Numbered from the stretch's first letter, positions 15,690 to 24,028 are shown. The stretch: 64,000 nt of DNA from Pilimelia columellifera (GCF_039532605.1 NZ_BAAARY010000006.1:105702-169701); one strand, 5' to 3'. The notes: a model not told the origin generated them from the sequence alone. Made by a program: numbers and translations.

Positions 15690-16343
15690 GTGGCAGTGAG
15701 TTGTCCGCGGTGCGGTGGCCCGGTTCGGGAGCCGGACCTCATGCACAGCGATTGGCGGTGCTCGGACTGCGGTTCGGTGGCGCCCCTGCACATCGCCGAG
15801 CACATCAACCAAAGCATCACCGAGTCGGTGAGCCAGCGGATCGCCCGCGGCGGCTCACGGATGCCGCTGTGGTCGCTGTGGCCACTGCCCACCGGGTGGA
15901 CGGTTACCGGGGTGGCCTGGGTCGGCGACGAGCGCGGCGGCGTTCTCGGCACGGCGGTCGCCTGTAGCGGGCCGGGCCCGTTGGGCGACGGCCCTGGCGA
16001 CATCCTGCTTGTCGCCGAGGAGCCTGGCCTGGGGCTGGGAACCCGCTTCGCCGGGATCCCGGGGCCCGATCCAGGGCCCTTCCTCGCCGACGTGATGACC
16101 GAGGCGCCGCACGCCAAGGTGAAGGCGGGCGGGCATCCGACACCGTTGTGGTCGGTGAATTCGCCCAAGGACCGCAGCGCCTTCGCCGGAGAGGCCCGGG
16201 GCGTGTGGCTGTACGCGGTCGCCTGGCCGGCCCAGGCCGGGTACCTGCTGGCTGACGACGTCGTGTTACATGATCTCGTGGAGCACACGCCATCGGAGTT
16301 GGTCTATGGGGCGCCGTCGCCGTACCTTCACGGAAGGGCCTGA
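15690..16343 (+). CDS. DUF6758-like zinc-ribbon protein
   Basis: About 217 aa, conserved in Micromonosporaceae as I recall. An N-terminal zinc ribbon has CPRCGG and CSDCG pairs separated by about 16 residues (LMHSDWR between them). The rest is a soluble domain with the repeated pattern TVTGVAWVGDERGG, ILLVAEEPGLGLGTRFAG and a C-terminal LADDVVLHDLVEHTPSELVYGAPSPYL. No catalytic motif is recognised. Several in-frame GTGs (15681, 15684, 15690, 15696) compete; 15690 follows GAGG with good spacing. Confidence 0.72.
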   Translation: MAVSCPRCGGPVREPDLMHSDWRCSDCGSVAPLHIAEHINQSITESVSQRIARGGSRMPLWSLWPLPTGWTVTGVAWVGDERGGVLGTAVACSGPGPLGDGPGDILLVAEEPGLGLGTRFAGIPGPDPGPFLADVMTEAPHAKVKAGGHPTPLWSVNSPKDRSAFAGEARGVWLYAVAWPAQAGYLLADDVVLHDLVEHTPSELVYGAPSPYLHGRA

Positions 16344-16483
16344 ACTACGCGCCGGGGCCACCTGGGCATCGGCGGGACGGGCTACTCATTGCGTCGATCG
16401 GGCCACATACGGCCATACTCTTGGTACGCTCAGTGGCAGCCGTGGAAGGGTTCCCGGCGCCTGATGGAGAGGGATGGACCCGG

Positions 16484-16642
16484 ATGGTCAAGAAGGTCCT
16501 CACCTGGGGTGGGCTCGCCTTCCTCTTGTTCTTCGTGGCGTTCCGTCCCGAGTCGGCCGCCGAAGTCTTCAAGTCGATCGGCGCGGCTATCGGAGACATC
16601 GCCCAGGGTCTCGGTGAATTCTTCACCAACCTCGTCGCCTAG
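16484..16642 (+). CDS. Small single-pass membrane protein, 52 aa
   Basis: Reads MVKKVLTWGGLAFLLFFVAF then an amphipathic stretch (SIGAAIGDIAQGLGEFFTNLVA). One membrane helix at about 7-21 and a C-terminal amphipathic helix. The ATG has GAGAGGGA upstream, and it ends 8 bp before the PH-domain gene, so the two are probably one operon. Function unknown; conservation beside the PH-domain gene would be the best support. Confidence 0.68.
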   Translation: MVKKVLTWGGLAFLLFFVAFRPESAAEVFKSIGAAIGDIAQGLGEFFTNLVA

Positions 16643-16650
16643 CGACAGCG

Positions 16651-17526
16651 ATGACCACCCCTCCCGACGGGACGGCTGACGGCGCGAGCCGTCCCCGTCC
16701 CGGTGGCGAGCCGTCCGCCCGCGACGGCGGGCAGCAGCCCAACGACGACGGCGAGCGTCGCGAGCCCGGCCCGGGACAGTCCGGCGGCGACGGCGACGAC
16801 AGCTGGCTCTTCGGCCTCGGCGCCACCGGCCGCGAGTCGGCCCGGTCGGAGCGGGAACGACAGGGCGTCCCGATCGGTGGTCGCACGTACGTCAAGCCGG
16901 AGTTCTCGCGTGAGGAGCTGGCCGGCCTGGCCGCCGGGCCCACCGTCGCGCCCCGTCGGGTGCTGCCGTTGGACGACGAGCCGAGCTCCCTGGTCGGGCG
17001 GTACCTCTTCCCGACGGAGCGCTACCGCGGCGAGTGGAAGCGGCACCCGATCCACCTCATCAAGCCGATCTCCATCGCAGCCGGCGCCACCCTCGCCCTG
17101 GGGTTCCTCTCCGGCCTCCTCGCCGGCGACGGGAACGAGAACATCACCGCCATCCTGTTCATCGCCTGGCTGGCCGTCATGGGCTGGGTCGGTTGGGAGG
17201 TCGTCGACTGGTTCTGTGACCGCTTCATCCTCACGAACAAGCGGGTCATGGTGATCAATGGGATCGTCACCCGCAAGGTCGCGATGATGCCGCTGGCCCG
17301 GGTCACCGACATGAAGTTCGGGCAGTCGCCGCTGGGTCGGATGCTGAACTACGGCACCTTCGTCCTTGAGTCGGCGGGTCAGGACCAGGCGTTGCGTGAG
17401 GTCAAACACCTGCCGAACCCCAACGAGCTGTACCTTCGCGTCGTCGAGGAAATGTACGAGCCGAACGCCGTCGAGGCGCGGCTCAGCAGCAGCAACGACG
17501 ATGGGGAAGAGGACGACGGCATCTGA
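16651..17526 (+). CDS. Membrane protein with bacterial PH domain (YdbS/DUF304-like)
   Basis: A 291-aa protein. Residues 1 to about 105 are polar, Gly/Asp/Pro-rich and likely disordered. Two membrane helices lie at about 143-163 and 168-190, then a bPH2 domain whose start (WFCDRFILTNKRVMVINGIVTRKVAMMPL, read in two parts) has the typical TNKRV-x3-GI and MPL-x2-VTD pattern, ending near 275. Follows the 52-aa membrane protein by 8 bp and is followed by MarC after 48 bp. The role of PH-domain membrane proteins of this type is unknown. Confidence 0.83.
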   Translation: MTTPPDGTADGASRPRPGGEPSARDGGQQPNDDGERREPGPGQSGGDGDDSWLFGLGATGRESARSERERQGVPIGGRTYVKPEFSREELAGLAAGPTVAPRRVLPLDDEPSSLVGRYLFPTERYRGEWKRHPIHLIKPISIAAGATLALGFLSGLLAGDGNENITAILFIAWLAVMGWVGWEVVDWFCDRFILTNKRVMVINGIVTRKVAMMPLARVTDMKFGQSPLGRMLNYGTFVLESAGQDQALREVKHLPNPNELYLRVVEEMYEPNAVEARLSSSNDDGEEDDGI

Positions 17527-17574
17527 GCCGCCGGCCACGTCCCGTGGCTCAACGGCGGTAGGGAGCAGCAACCG

Positions 17575-18189
17575 GTGGACCTCAAACTGTTCGGTGAGGC
17601 GTTCGTCACCCTTCTGGTGATCATCGATCCTCCCGGCATGGTGCCGATCTTCGTGGCTCTCACCCGTTCGTTGCCGGTGCGCGAGCGTCTTCGCGCGGCC
17701 TGGCAGGCGGTCGCTCTGGCGTTCGGCGTCATCGTCATCTTCGCCGTCGGCGGACAGACCATCCTCGACTACCTGCATGTCGACCTGCCCGCGCTCCAGG
17801 CCGCCGGTGGGCTGCTGCTCATCCTCGTGGCGTTGGAGCTGCTCACCGGAAAAGCGGACGAGTCCGGTCAGCAGGCGACGTCGAACGTGGCGCTGGTGCC
17901 GTTGGGGACCCCGTTGCTGGCCGGCCCCGGCGCCATCGTGGCGACAATGCTGTTCGTGCAGCGTGCCGACGGCGGCGCCGACTACATGGCGATCGGCGCG
18001 GCGATCGTCGCGGCGATGATCGCGGTCTGGCTGGTGCTGCGGTACTCGAACCTGCTCGTCAGAGTGCTCCGACCGGGCGGCATCGAGGTGCTGACCCGGA
18101 TCGCCGGCCTGCTGCTGGCGGCGATCGCGGTGCAGCTCATGGCCGACGCCATCGCCGCCTTCGTCACCGAGTACCAGGCCGGTCGATGA
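17575..18189 (+). CDS. MarC family integral membrane protein
   Basis: A 204-aa polytopic protein with about six membrane segments and the family pattern at the start (FVTLLVIIDPPGMVPIFVALT) and centre (NVALVPLGTPLLAGPGAI). MarC was once linked to multiple antibiotic resistance, but its function is not established. The GTG start has GGGAG upstream. Its end overlaps the modA start by 4 bp (ATGA), so it is the first gene of the molybdate transport operon as seen here. Confidence 0.88.
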   Translation: MDLKLFGEAFVTLLVIIDPPGMVPIFVALTRSLPVRERLRAAWQAVALAFGVIVIFAVGGQTILDYLHVDLPALQAAGGLLLILVALELLTGKADESGQQATSNVALVPLGTPLLAGPGAIVATMLFVQRADGGADYMAIGAAIVAAMIAVWLVLRYSNLLVRVLRPGGIEVLTRIAGLLLAAIAVQLMADAIAAFVTEYQAGR

Positions 18190-18947
18190 CCGGACGGCCT
18201 CGACCCCGCCGGTGGCTGGCCGCCCCGCTTGCCGCTGTTCTCGCGGTTCCCGCGTGCGCTGCCGGCGGGGGACCCGAGGAGGTCATGGTGCTGGCGGCCT
18301 CGTCCCTCACCGAGGTGTTCGACCAGATCGGCGCCGACTTCGCCGCGGAGAACCAGAGCTACGCGGTCCGCTTCGCCTACGCCGGCAGCTCCGTCCTGGC
18401 GGCCCAGGCGCGCAACGGCGCCCCGGCGGACGTCATCGCCCTGGCCAGCGCCGCGTCGTTGGCGCCGATCCTCGATGAGACGACGCCGGAGAGCCGTGGG
18501 GTGACGTTCGCGCGCAACCAGCTCGTCATCGCCGTGCCGGAGGGCAACCCGGCGCGGGTGACCCGGCTGGCGGACCTCGGGCGCCCCGGGACGCGGGTCG
18601 CCCTCTGCGCCGAGCAGGTTCCGTGCGGGGCGCTCGCCGTGCGGGCGCTCGCTGCGGGCCGGGTCATCGTACGGCCAGTGACCCTGGAACAGGACGTCAA
18701 GGCAGCGCTGTCGAAAGTGGCGTTCGGCGAGGCGGACGCGGCGCTGGTCTACCGCACGGACGCCGCCGCGGCCGCGGACCGGGTCGACGCCGTGGAGTTC
18801 GCCGAGGCGTCCGACGCCGTGACGGACTATCCGATCGCCGTGCTCCGTGGGGCCCCGCATGCCGCAGGGGCCCGGGTGTTCGTCGACTTCGTCCTGTCCG
18901 AGTCGGGCCGACAGCGACTGCGGGCAGCCGGGTTCGGGCTCCCGTGA
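18186..18947 (+). CDS. modA: Molybdate-binding lipoprotein ModA
   Basis: A 253-aa extracellular substrate-binding protein of the molybdate ABC importer. The lipobox is VPAC (Cys24) after a short hydrophobic signal. ModA-type motifs follow: VLAASSLTEVFDQIG, FAYAGSSVLAAQ, GAPADVIALAS, FARNQLVIAVP, GEADAALVYRTDA. Start overlaps marC by 4 bp and stop overlaps modB by 4 bp. It supplies molybdate for molybdenum-cofactor enzymes; the moeA-like gene at 27318 is not in this operon. Tungstate binding cannot be excluded. Confidence 0.93.
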   Translation: MTGRPRPRRWLAAPLAAVLAVPACAAGGGPEEVMVLAASSLTEVFDQIGADFAAENQSYAVRFAYAGSSVLAAQARNGAPADVIALASAASLAPILDETTPESRGVTFARNQLVIAVPEGNPARVTRLADLGRPGTRVALCAEQVPCGALAVRALAAGRVIVRPVTLEQDVKAALSKVAFGEADAALVYRTDAAAAADRVDAVEFAEASDAVTDYPIAVLRGAPHAAGARVFVDFVLSESGRQRLRAAGFGLP

Positions 18948-19738
18948 CCGGCCGGCGGGTCGGCGGCGCGCCCCTGGCGCTGCTGGCGCCGGCGGCGCTG
19001 GGCGTGGCGTTCCTGGTGGGTCCGTTGGTCGCCCTGCTGGCCCAGGCGCCGTGGTCCACGCTGCCGCGGCGGCTCGTCGCCGCCGAAACGCTGGTCCCGC
19101 TGTGGCTGTCGTTGCAGACCGCGACCGTCGCCACCGCGCTGTGCCTCCTGCTCGGGGTGCCGCTGGCCTGGACCCTGGCCAGGGTGGAGTTTCCCGGCCG
19201 TCGGCTGGTGCGGGCGCTTGTCACCGTCCCGCTGGTCCTGCCCCCGGTGGTGGGCGGCGTCGCGTTGCTGCTGGTGTTCGGGCGCCGGGGCGTGGTCGGG
19301 CAGTGGCTGGAGTCACTCGCCGGGATCACCATCGCGTTCACCCCGACGGCGGTGGTGCTGGCCGAGACGTTCGTCGCCCTGCCGTTCCTCGTGCTCGCCG
19401 TCGAGGGCGCGCTCCGCGCCGCCGACCCCCGGTTCGAGGAGGCCGCCGCCACGCTCGGCGCCAACCGCTGGACGGCGTTCCGTCGCGTCACCCTGCCGCT
19501 GATCGCCCCCGGAGTGGCGGCCGGAGCGGCGCTGGCCTGGGCCAGGGCGCTCGGTGAGTTCGGCGCGACGATCACCTTCGCCGGAAGCTTCCCCGGTCGG
19601 ACTCTGACGATGCCGTTGGCCGTCTACCTGGCGATGGAGCAGGACCTGGACGCCGCCCTGACGCTCAGCCTGGTCCTGCTCATCGTCTCGCTGGTGATCC
19701 TCGTCGCCCTACGTGGACGCTGGCTGGGTCGCGCATGA
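18944..19738 (+). CDS. modB: Molybdate ABC transporter permease ModB
   Basis: A 264-aa permease with about five to six membrane helices and the cytoplasmic EAA loop (EEAAATLGANRWTAFRRVTLPL, split here by EEAAATLGANRW and TAFRRVTLPL) that docks on the ATPase. ARALGEFGATITFAGSFPG near the end is typical of ModB/CysT-type permeases. Start is GTG 18944, giving a GTGA overlap with the modA stop; the long frame upstream of it is a shadow. It ends in a 4-bp overlap with modC. Confidence 0.92.
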   Translation: MTGRRVGGAPLALLAPAALGVAFLVGPLVALLAQAPWSTLPRRLVAAETLVPLWLSLQTATVATALCLLLGVPLAWTLARVEFPGRRLVRALVTVPLVLPPVVGGVALLLVFGRRGVVGQWLESLAGITIAFTPTAVVLAETFVALPFLVLAVEGALRAADPRFEEAAATLGANRWTAFRRVTLPLIAPGVAAGAALAWARALGEFGATITFAGSFPGRTLTMPLAVYLAMEQDLDAALTLSLVLLIVSLVILVALRGRWLGRA

Positions 19739-20793
19739 CGACCGTTCTCGACGCCCAGCTGCGGGTCGACCGACCAGGGTTCCGGCTGGACCTCGCGTTC
19801 ACCCTCGCCGCAGGCGAGGTCGTCGCCCTGCTCGGGCCGAACGGCGCCGGCAAGACCACGGCGTTGCGGGCGCTCGCCGGCCTGTGCCCGCTGACCGACG
19901 GACGGATCATCCTGGACGGTCGCGCCGTCGACGAGCCCGCCGCCGGCCGGTGGGTCCCGCCGGAACGTCGGCGGGTCGGGGTCGTGTTCCAGGACTATCT
20001 GCTGTTTCCGCATCTGACCACCCTGGACAATGTCGCCTTCGGGCTCCGGGCCGCGGGCGGATCGGCCCGGGACGCTCGGGTCGAGGCCGCCGGCTGGCTG
20101 GACCGGATGGGTTTGGCGACGTTGTCGGCCAGCCGGCCGGCGCGGTTGTCCGGCGGCCAGGCCCAGCGGGTGGCGCTGGCCCGGGCGCTCGCCCCGGCGC
20201 CGCGCCTGTTGCTGCTCGACGAGCCGATGGCGGCGCTGGACGTCGACGTGCGGGCCCGGACCCGGGCCGAGCTGCGTCGCGGGCTGGCCGAACATCCCGG
20301 GGCCACGCTGCTGGTGACCCACGACCCGCTGGACGCCCTCACCCTGGCCTCCCGGCTGCTCATCGTCGAGAACGGCCGGCTCGTCCAGTCCGGTGACGCC
20401 GCCACGGTCACCGCCCGTCCGCGCACCGAGTACGTGGCCCGCCTGGTCGGCCTCAACCTCTACCGGGGCCGGGCTGAGGGCGTCACGGTGCGGGTCGCCG
20501 AGGGTCTGGCCCTCACTGTCGCCGCTCCGGTCCACGGGGACGCGTTCGTGGCGATCTCCCCGTCCGCGGTGGCGTTGTACGCCGAGCGTCCCTCCGGCAG
20601 CCCGCGGAACTGCTGGCCGGCGACTGTGGTCGAGGTTCGCGGCCACGGCGACCAGCTGCGGGCGGAGCTGACCGGGCCGGTGTCCGTCGCCGCCGACCTC
20701 ACCCCGGCGGCGGTGGCGCAGCTGCGGCTCGTCCCGGGGCTTCGGGTGTGGGTGGGGGTCAAGGCCGCCGAGACCCTGGCGTACCCCGCCTGA
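19735..20793 (+). CDS. modC: Molybdate ABC transporter ATPase ModC
   Basis: A 352-aa ATP-binding subunit. Walker A GPNGAGKTT, Q-loop VFQDYLLFPHLT, signature LSGGQAQRVALARAL, Walker B LLLLDEPMAALD and switch His in VTHDPLDA are all present. The C-terminal 65 residues form a TOBE/Mop-like domain (VRVAEGLALTVAAPVHGD, WVGVKAAETLAYPA), normal for regulated molybdate ATPases. ATGA overlap with modB. With marC this makes a four-gene operon in which every junction overlaps by 4 bp. Confidence 0.93.
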   Translation: MTTVLDAQLRVDRPGFRLDLAFTLAAGEVVALLGPNGAGKTTALRALAGLCPLTDGRIILDGRAVDEPAAGRWVPPERRRVGVVFQDYLLFPHLTTLDNVAFGLRAAGGSARDARVEAAGWLDRMGLATLSASRPARLSGGQAQRVALARALAPAPRLLLLDEPMAALDVDVRARTRAELRRGLAEHPGATLLVTHDPLDALTLASRLLIVENGRLVQSGDAATVTARPRTEYVARLVGLNLYRGRAEGVTVRVAEGLALTVAAPVHGDAFVAISPSAVALYAERPSGSPRNCWPATVVEVRGHGDQLRAELTGPVSVAADLTPAAVAQLRLVPGLRVWVGVKAAETLAYPA

Positions 20794-20855
20794 AGCGGCG
20801 CCGGGGTCGGCGTGCCGGCGCCAGCGGTGTCACACCGTGGTGTGAGGATGCTGCG

Positions 20856-21815
20856 GTGCCTGATTCCTCCCTCCCCGCTCCGGTCTCCCCACGGTCCGCC
20901 ACCCCACGGTCCGCCTCCCCGCCGACGACGCCGCCGCGTCCACGTCAGGACGAGCAGCTCGGCATCTTCGGCGAGCCGCGGCGCCTGTTCGTCTGCACCC
21001 CCAGCAAGCTGAGCGCCTACACCGACTGCCCACGCCGGTACCGCTTCAGCTACGTCGACCGCCCGCGCCCGGTCAAGGGGCCGCCGTGGGCGCACAACTC
21101 GCTCGGCGCCAGCGTTCACAACGCCCTCCGGTCCTGGTTTGACCTGCCGCCTGGCCGCCGGATTCCCGAGGCCGCCGCGACGCTGCTCAAGGCCGGCTGG
21201 ATCACCGACGGCTACCGGGACGCCGCTCAACAGCGCCTGGCGTTCCGCACCGCCCTGGACTGGCTGGAGTCGTACGTCGCGCGGCTGGATCCCGCCGCCG
21301 AGCCGGTCGGCGTCGAGCGCACCGTGGCCACCACCACCGCGACCCTCTCGGTACAGGGCCGGGCCGACCGGATCGACGAACGGGTGGGACCGGACGGCCG
21401 GCCCGAGGTCGTCGTCGTCGACTACAAGACCGGCCGGACCGGCCTGGACGCCGACGACGCCCGCGGGTCGCAGGCCCTCGCCCTCTACGCCGTCGCCGCC
21501 AGCCGGACCTTCCGCAAGCCCTGCCGCCGGGTGGAGCTGCACCACCTGCCGACGGCGACGATCGCCGCGCACGAGCACACCGTCGAGTCGTTGGAACGGC
21601 AGGTGCGGCGGGCGGAGCAGACCGCCGCCGACATCGTCGCCGCCGAGCGGTCGGTGGCTGGCGGCGATGACCCGGACCAGGTATTTCCTCCTAGTCCGGG
21701 CTCGTTGTGCGGTTGGTGTGACTACCGTCGGCACTGCCCGGAGGGGTCGGCCACGCCGGGTCAGGAGCCCTGGGCCGCCGTCGAGCGGGCGCTGACCGGG
21801 CCCGGGTCCGGCTGA
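20856..21815 (+). CDS. RecB-like PD-(D/E)XK nuclease with four-Cys cluster
   Basis: A 319-aa nuclease of the RecB/Cas4/AddB type. Catalytic pieces are GRADRID and VVVDYKTG (Asp189, Lys191). Four cysteines frame the domain as in AddB and Cas4: Cys58 in YTDCPRRYRF and Cys285, Cys288, Cys294 in CGWCDYRRHC, expected to hold a 4Fe-4S cluster. No helicase or CRISPR genes are nearby, so it is the stand-alone actinobacterial form. The first 50 residues are Pro/Ser-rich. Start is GTG 20856 with GAGG upstream. A DNA-repair exonuclease role is inferred from family. Confidence 0.87.
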   Translation: MPDSSLPAPVSPRSATPRSASPPTTPPRPRQDEQLGIFGEPRRLFVCTPSKLSAYTDCPRRYRFSYVDRPRPVKGPPWAHNSLGASVHNALRSWFDLPPGRRIPEAAATLLKAGWITDGYRDAAQQRLAFRTALDWLESYVARLDPAAEPVGVERTVATTTATLSVQGRADRIDERVGPDGRPEVVVVDYKTGRTGLDADDARGSQALALYAVAASRTFRKPCRRVELHHLPTATIAAHEHTVESLERQVRRAEQTAADIVAAERSVAGGDDPDQVFPPSPGSLCGWCDYRRHCPEGSATPGQEPWAAVERALTGPGSG

Positions 21816-21846
21816 GCCGGCCGCCGCTGAGCACGAAGGGCAGATC

Positions 21847-22308
21847 ATGGATGAGATCATGGGCATTCCGACCCACCCGCTGGTGGTGCACGCGGCTGTC
21901 GTGCTGACGCCGATGCTGGCCCTCGCCGCGCTGGTATACGCGCTGGTCCCGCGGGTGCGTCCGGCGATGTGGTGGGCGGTGGCGGGTCTCGCGGTCGCCG
22001 CGCCGCTGGCCACCCTCGCGGCGACGTTCACCGGGGAACGCCTGGTCGCCTCGATGCCGGGGATCGAGACGTTGATCGGACCGCACGCGGAGGCCGGCGA
22101 GATCACCAGGAACCTCACCGGGCTGCTCGGCCTGGCGTCGCTGGGCCTGTGGCTGACGCACCGCGCCGCCGCCCGGGCGCAGGACCGACCGGCGCTCCGG
22201 TGGCAGGCGCTGGCCCTGACCGTCGTCGTGGTGTTGACCGCGGTGGCCGTCCTCATCTTCGTCGTCCGCGCCGGCCACTCAGGTTCGGACGCCGTCTGGG
22301 GCTCGTGA
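21847..22308 (+). CDS. DUF2231 membrane protein
   Basis: A 153-aa protein with four membrane segments. The family opening HPLVVHAAVVLTPM is present, with the paired histidines (HPLVVH) that have led others to suggest heme or quinone binding, plus HAEAGEITRNLTG between helices 2 and 3. The ATG is preceded by GAAGGGC. It converges on a small membrane-protein gene 7 bp away. Function unproven. Confidence 0.82.
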   Translation: MDEIMGIPTHPLVVHAAVVLTPMLALAALVYALVPRVRPAMWWAVAGLAVAAPLATLAATFTGERLVASMPGIETLIGPHAEAGEITRNLTGLLGLASLGLWLTHRAAARAQDRPALRWQALALTVVVVLTAVAVLIFVVRAGHSGSDAVWGS

Positions 22309-22315
22309 CCGGAGG

Positions 22316-22648
22316 TCAGCCGACGAGCGTGGCGCCCCAGACGCAGAACAGGGCCAGGGTGATGACCGCGGCCGCCACGGCCATGAGCATCGTGAGACGG
22401 GACGCGCGCTGCTCCTGTTCGTCCAGGGCCGGGTGGTTCTGCGCGGGCAGCTGCCGCGGGGGCGGCGGCGGCGTCACCCATGGCGGGCGCCAGTGGGCGG
22501 GCGCGGGCATCATCGGCGGCGGTCCCGGGTAGCCGGCGGTCGGAGACTCGGGCGGGGCCGGTGTGGGCGCCGGGTCGGCCGGGCGCCCAGTCGCCGTTCC
22601 GCCGGTCGGGTCGGGTCGGCCCCAGGGCGAGTCGGGATCGGTGCTCAT
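22316..22648 (-). CDS. Small proline-rich single-pass membrane protein
   Basis: A 110-aa protein. A Pro/Ala/Gly-rich N-terminal 75 residues (MSTDPDSPWGRPDP, PTAGYPGPPPMMP) are followed by one membrane helix (about 86-107, LMAVAAAVITLALFCVWGATL) ending two residues before the C-terminus, a tail-anchored arrangement. Start ATG 22648 chosen because the longer frame upstream overlaps two other genes. Conserved hypothetical at best. Confidence 0.62.
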   Translation of the reverse strand: MSTDPDSPWGRPDPTGGTATGRPADPAPTPAPPESPTAGYPGPPPMMPAPAHWRPPWVTPPPPPRQLPAQNHPALDEQEQRASRLTMLMAVAAAVITLALFCVWGATLVG

Positions 22649-22699
22649 CGCCGCTGACGGTACCGCGGCCGGCGCTTCCGGGCGTTCAACTGCCGGCGG

Positions 22700-22705
22700 T
22701 AGGCT
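22700..22705 (+). promoter_or_regulatory. -10 box TAGGCT of leaderless small acidic protein gene
   Basis: TAGGCT exactly 7 nt before the GTG at 22713; no ribosome-binding site. One of the clearest copies of the recurring motif. Confidence 0.6.
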
Positions 22706-22712
22706 CCGGCCC

Positions 22713-22919
22713 GTGGGAAATGACGCCGAACACCTGCCGACGGCGCCGCCGCGCAGCGACGACGACCGCACCGTGGACCTCTCCGACGAGGGCCCGCTAC
22801 TGCCGGACCAGACTGCTGACGACACTGACCACGGCTGGGGCGAGGCCGTGGGCCACGCCCGCCCAACCGGCGACCGCGACGACTGGCTGCTGGCCGAGCG
22901 TCCCCCGCACTGGGACTGA
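22713..22919 (+). CDS. Small acidic conserved hypothetical, 68 aa
   Basis: A 68-aa protein rich in Asp, Glu and Pro, with EGPLLPDQTADDTDHGW in the centre and the end DDWLLAERPPHWD. No hydrophobic segment. GTG 22713 fits the leaderless promoter. I recall similar short proteins in Micromonosporaceae at this place but no function. It converges with fmdB, whose stop is 22 bp away. Confidence 0.62.
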   Translation: MGNDAEHLPTAPPRSDDDRTVDLSDEGPLLPDQTADDTDHGWGEAVGHARPTGDRDDWLLAERPPHWD

Positions 22920-22940
22920 CGGGTTCGCCGGAGCTGACCG

Positions 22941-23330
22941 TCAGGCTGTGGCCGCGCCGGCGGGCTTGGCCGAGCTGCCTGATCCAGACGATCCGCTCCC
23001 CGAGCCCGACGACGTCCCGCTGGCGGAGCTGGTCGACCCGGCTGAGCCGCCGGACGCGCCTGGGGCGGACTTGGAGCTGCCGCCGTCCGCGGCCGTCGCC
23101 CCTTTGGCGGCATCGTTCTTGCCGCTGGGGGCCGGTTCCGCGCTCGCAGCTTTACCGCGGCTGTCCGTGCGGTAGAAGCCGGATCCCTTGAACACCACGC
23201 CCACCGCCGAGAAGACTTTACGGAGCCGACCGGCGCATTGGGGGCATTCGGTCAGCTGGCCATCGCTGAACGACTGGACGGCCTCCAGCTCGTGTCCGCA
23301 GGCGGTGCAGGCGTACTGGTAGGTGGGCAC
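22941..23330 (-). CDS. FmdB-family zinc-ribbon protein, Ruc-like redox chaperone candidate
   Basis: A 129-aa protein. The N-terminal zinc ribbon starts MPTYQYACTACGHELE and has Cys8, Cys11, Cys29 and Cys32. Residues from about 65 are Ser/Gly/Ala-rich, low-complexity and surely disordered. This layout matches M. tuberculosis Rv0991c (Ruc), described as a chaperone activated by oxidation of the zinc cysteines, and the neighbour is 5-FCL as in that species. GTG 23330 is preceded by GGAGGAAAA, a very strong ribosome-binding site. A CIRCE-like repeat lies 49 bp upstream, suggesting heat-shock control by HrcA. Function by analogy; the motif and context are seen directly. Confidence 0.85.
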   Translation of the reverse strand: MPTYQYACTACGHELEAVQSFSDGQLTECPQCAGRLRKVFSAVGVVFKGSGFYRTDSRGKAASAEPAPSGKNDAAKGATAADGGSSKSAPGASGGSAGSTSSASGTSSGSGSGSSGSGSSAKPAGAATA

Positions 23331-23378
23331 TTTTCCTCCGTGGGCGAGCCAGCTGCCTGGCGCTCGTTCTCTTCTGGC

Positions 23379-23403
23379 TGGCACTCGTTCTATCCGAGTG
23401 CCA
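23379..23403. promoter_or_regulatory. CIRCE-like operator TGGCACTC-N9-GAGTGCCA
   Basis: Perfect 8-bp arms with the 9-bp spacer of the HrcA-binding CIRCE element, whose textbook form is TTAGCACTC-N9-GAGTGCTAA. It overlaps the 5-FCL stop codon and precedes fmdB. TGGCGCTCGTTCTC at 23358-23371 repeats the left arm and spacer start (TGGCACTCGTTCTA) with a 21-bp offset, two helical turns. Confidence 0.7.
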
Positions 23404-24028
23404 ATGATGCGTCATCCCCCAGGGCGCCGTCCAACCGGACCAGGCCGGTCGCCGGGGTGACGGCGGCGGTGACCCGCCGGTCGTGGGCCTCAGCCGGGGC
23501 CCGGTCGAGCAGCTCGCCGTCGTGCAGCAGCGCGACGATCGGCACGCCGGGCCGGGCCCGGATCAGGGCCCGGTCGTACGAGCCGCCGCCACGGCCGAGG
23601 CGATGCCCGACGCGGTCGGCGGCGAGCGCCGGTGTGATGATGAGGTCGGCGTGGCCGATGGCGTGGCGGCCGAGCAGCGGACCAGTCGGTTGGCGTAGGC
23701 CGCGGCTGGCGCGGGCGAGCGGCTCGCCGGACCAGCGGGCCCAGTCGAGGTCGAGGTCGTCGCGGAGCACCGGCAGCAGCAGGGTGGCGGTGCCATCCAT
23801 GCAGGCGGTGAGCAGGGCTTGGGGCAGATCCGGGCCGCCGGGCTCGTTGCCGACCGGCACGTAGGCGGCGACCGTCGTGGGCCGCCGGGTCTGGATGAGC
23901 GCGGCGACCGCCTGTGCCACCGCCAGCGCCGCGGTGGCGCGGGCGGCCGGGTCGAGGGCGCGGCGTCGGGCCAGGAGGTCGGCCCGGAGGGCGACTTTCG
24001 CGGCGAGGACCGCAGAAAGATCAGACAA
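23390..24028 (-). CDS. 5-formyltetrahydrofolate cyclo-ligase
   Basis: A 212-aa cytosolic enzyme that converts 5-formyl-THF to 5,10-methenyl-THF using ATP. Diagnostic pieces are VAAYVPVGNEPGG, the ATP-binding loop GHRLGRGGGSYDRAL and VPIVALLHDGELL. Start is taken as TTG 24028, with GGAG at good spacing; the frame is open further upstream but reads through the divergent gene's leader. In actinobacteria it lies between fmdB/ruc and galU, as here, although a diguanylate cyclase gene has been placed in between on the other strand. Confidence 0.88.
   Translation of the reverse strand: MSDLSAVLAAKVALRADLLARRRALDPAARATAALAVAQAVAALIQTRRPTTVAAYVPVGNEPGGPDLPQALLTACMDGTATLLLPVLRDDLDLDWARWSGEPLARASRGLRQPTGPLLGRHAIGHADLIITPALAADRVGHRLGRGGGSYDRALIRARPGVPIVALLHDGELLDRAPAEAHDRRVTAAVTPATGLVRLDGALGDDASLALG

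Noticed and set aside
20856..21815. CRISPR-associated Cas4
   Set aside because: No repeat array and no cas genes anywhere in the window; the stand-alone RecB-like family explains it.
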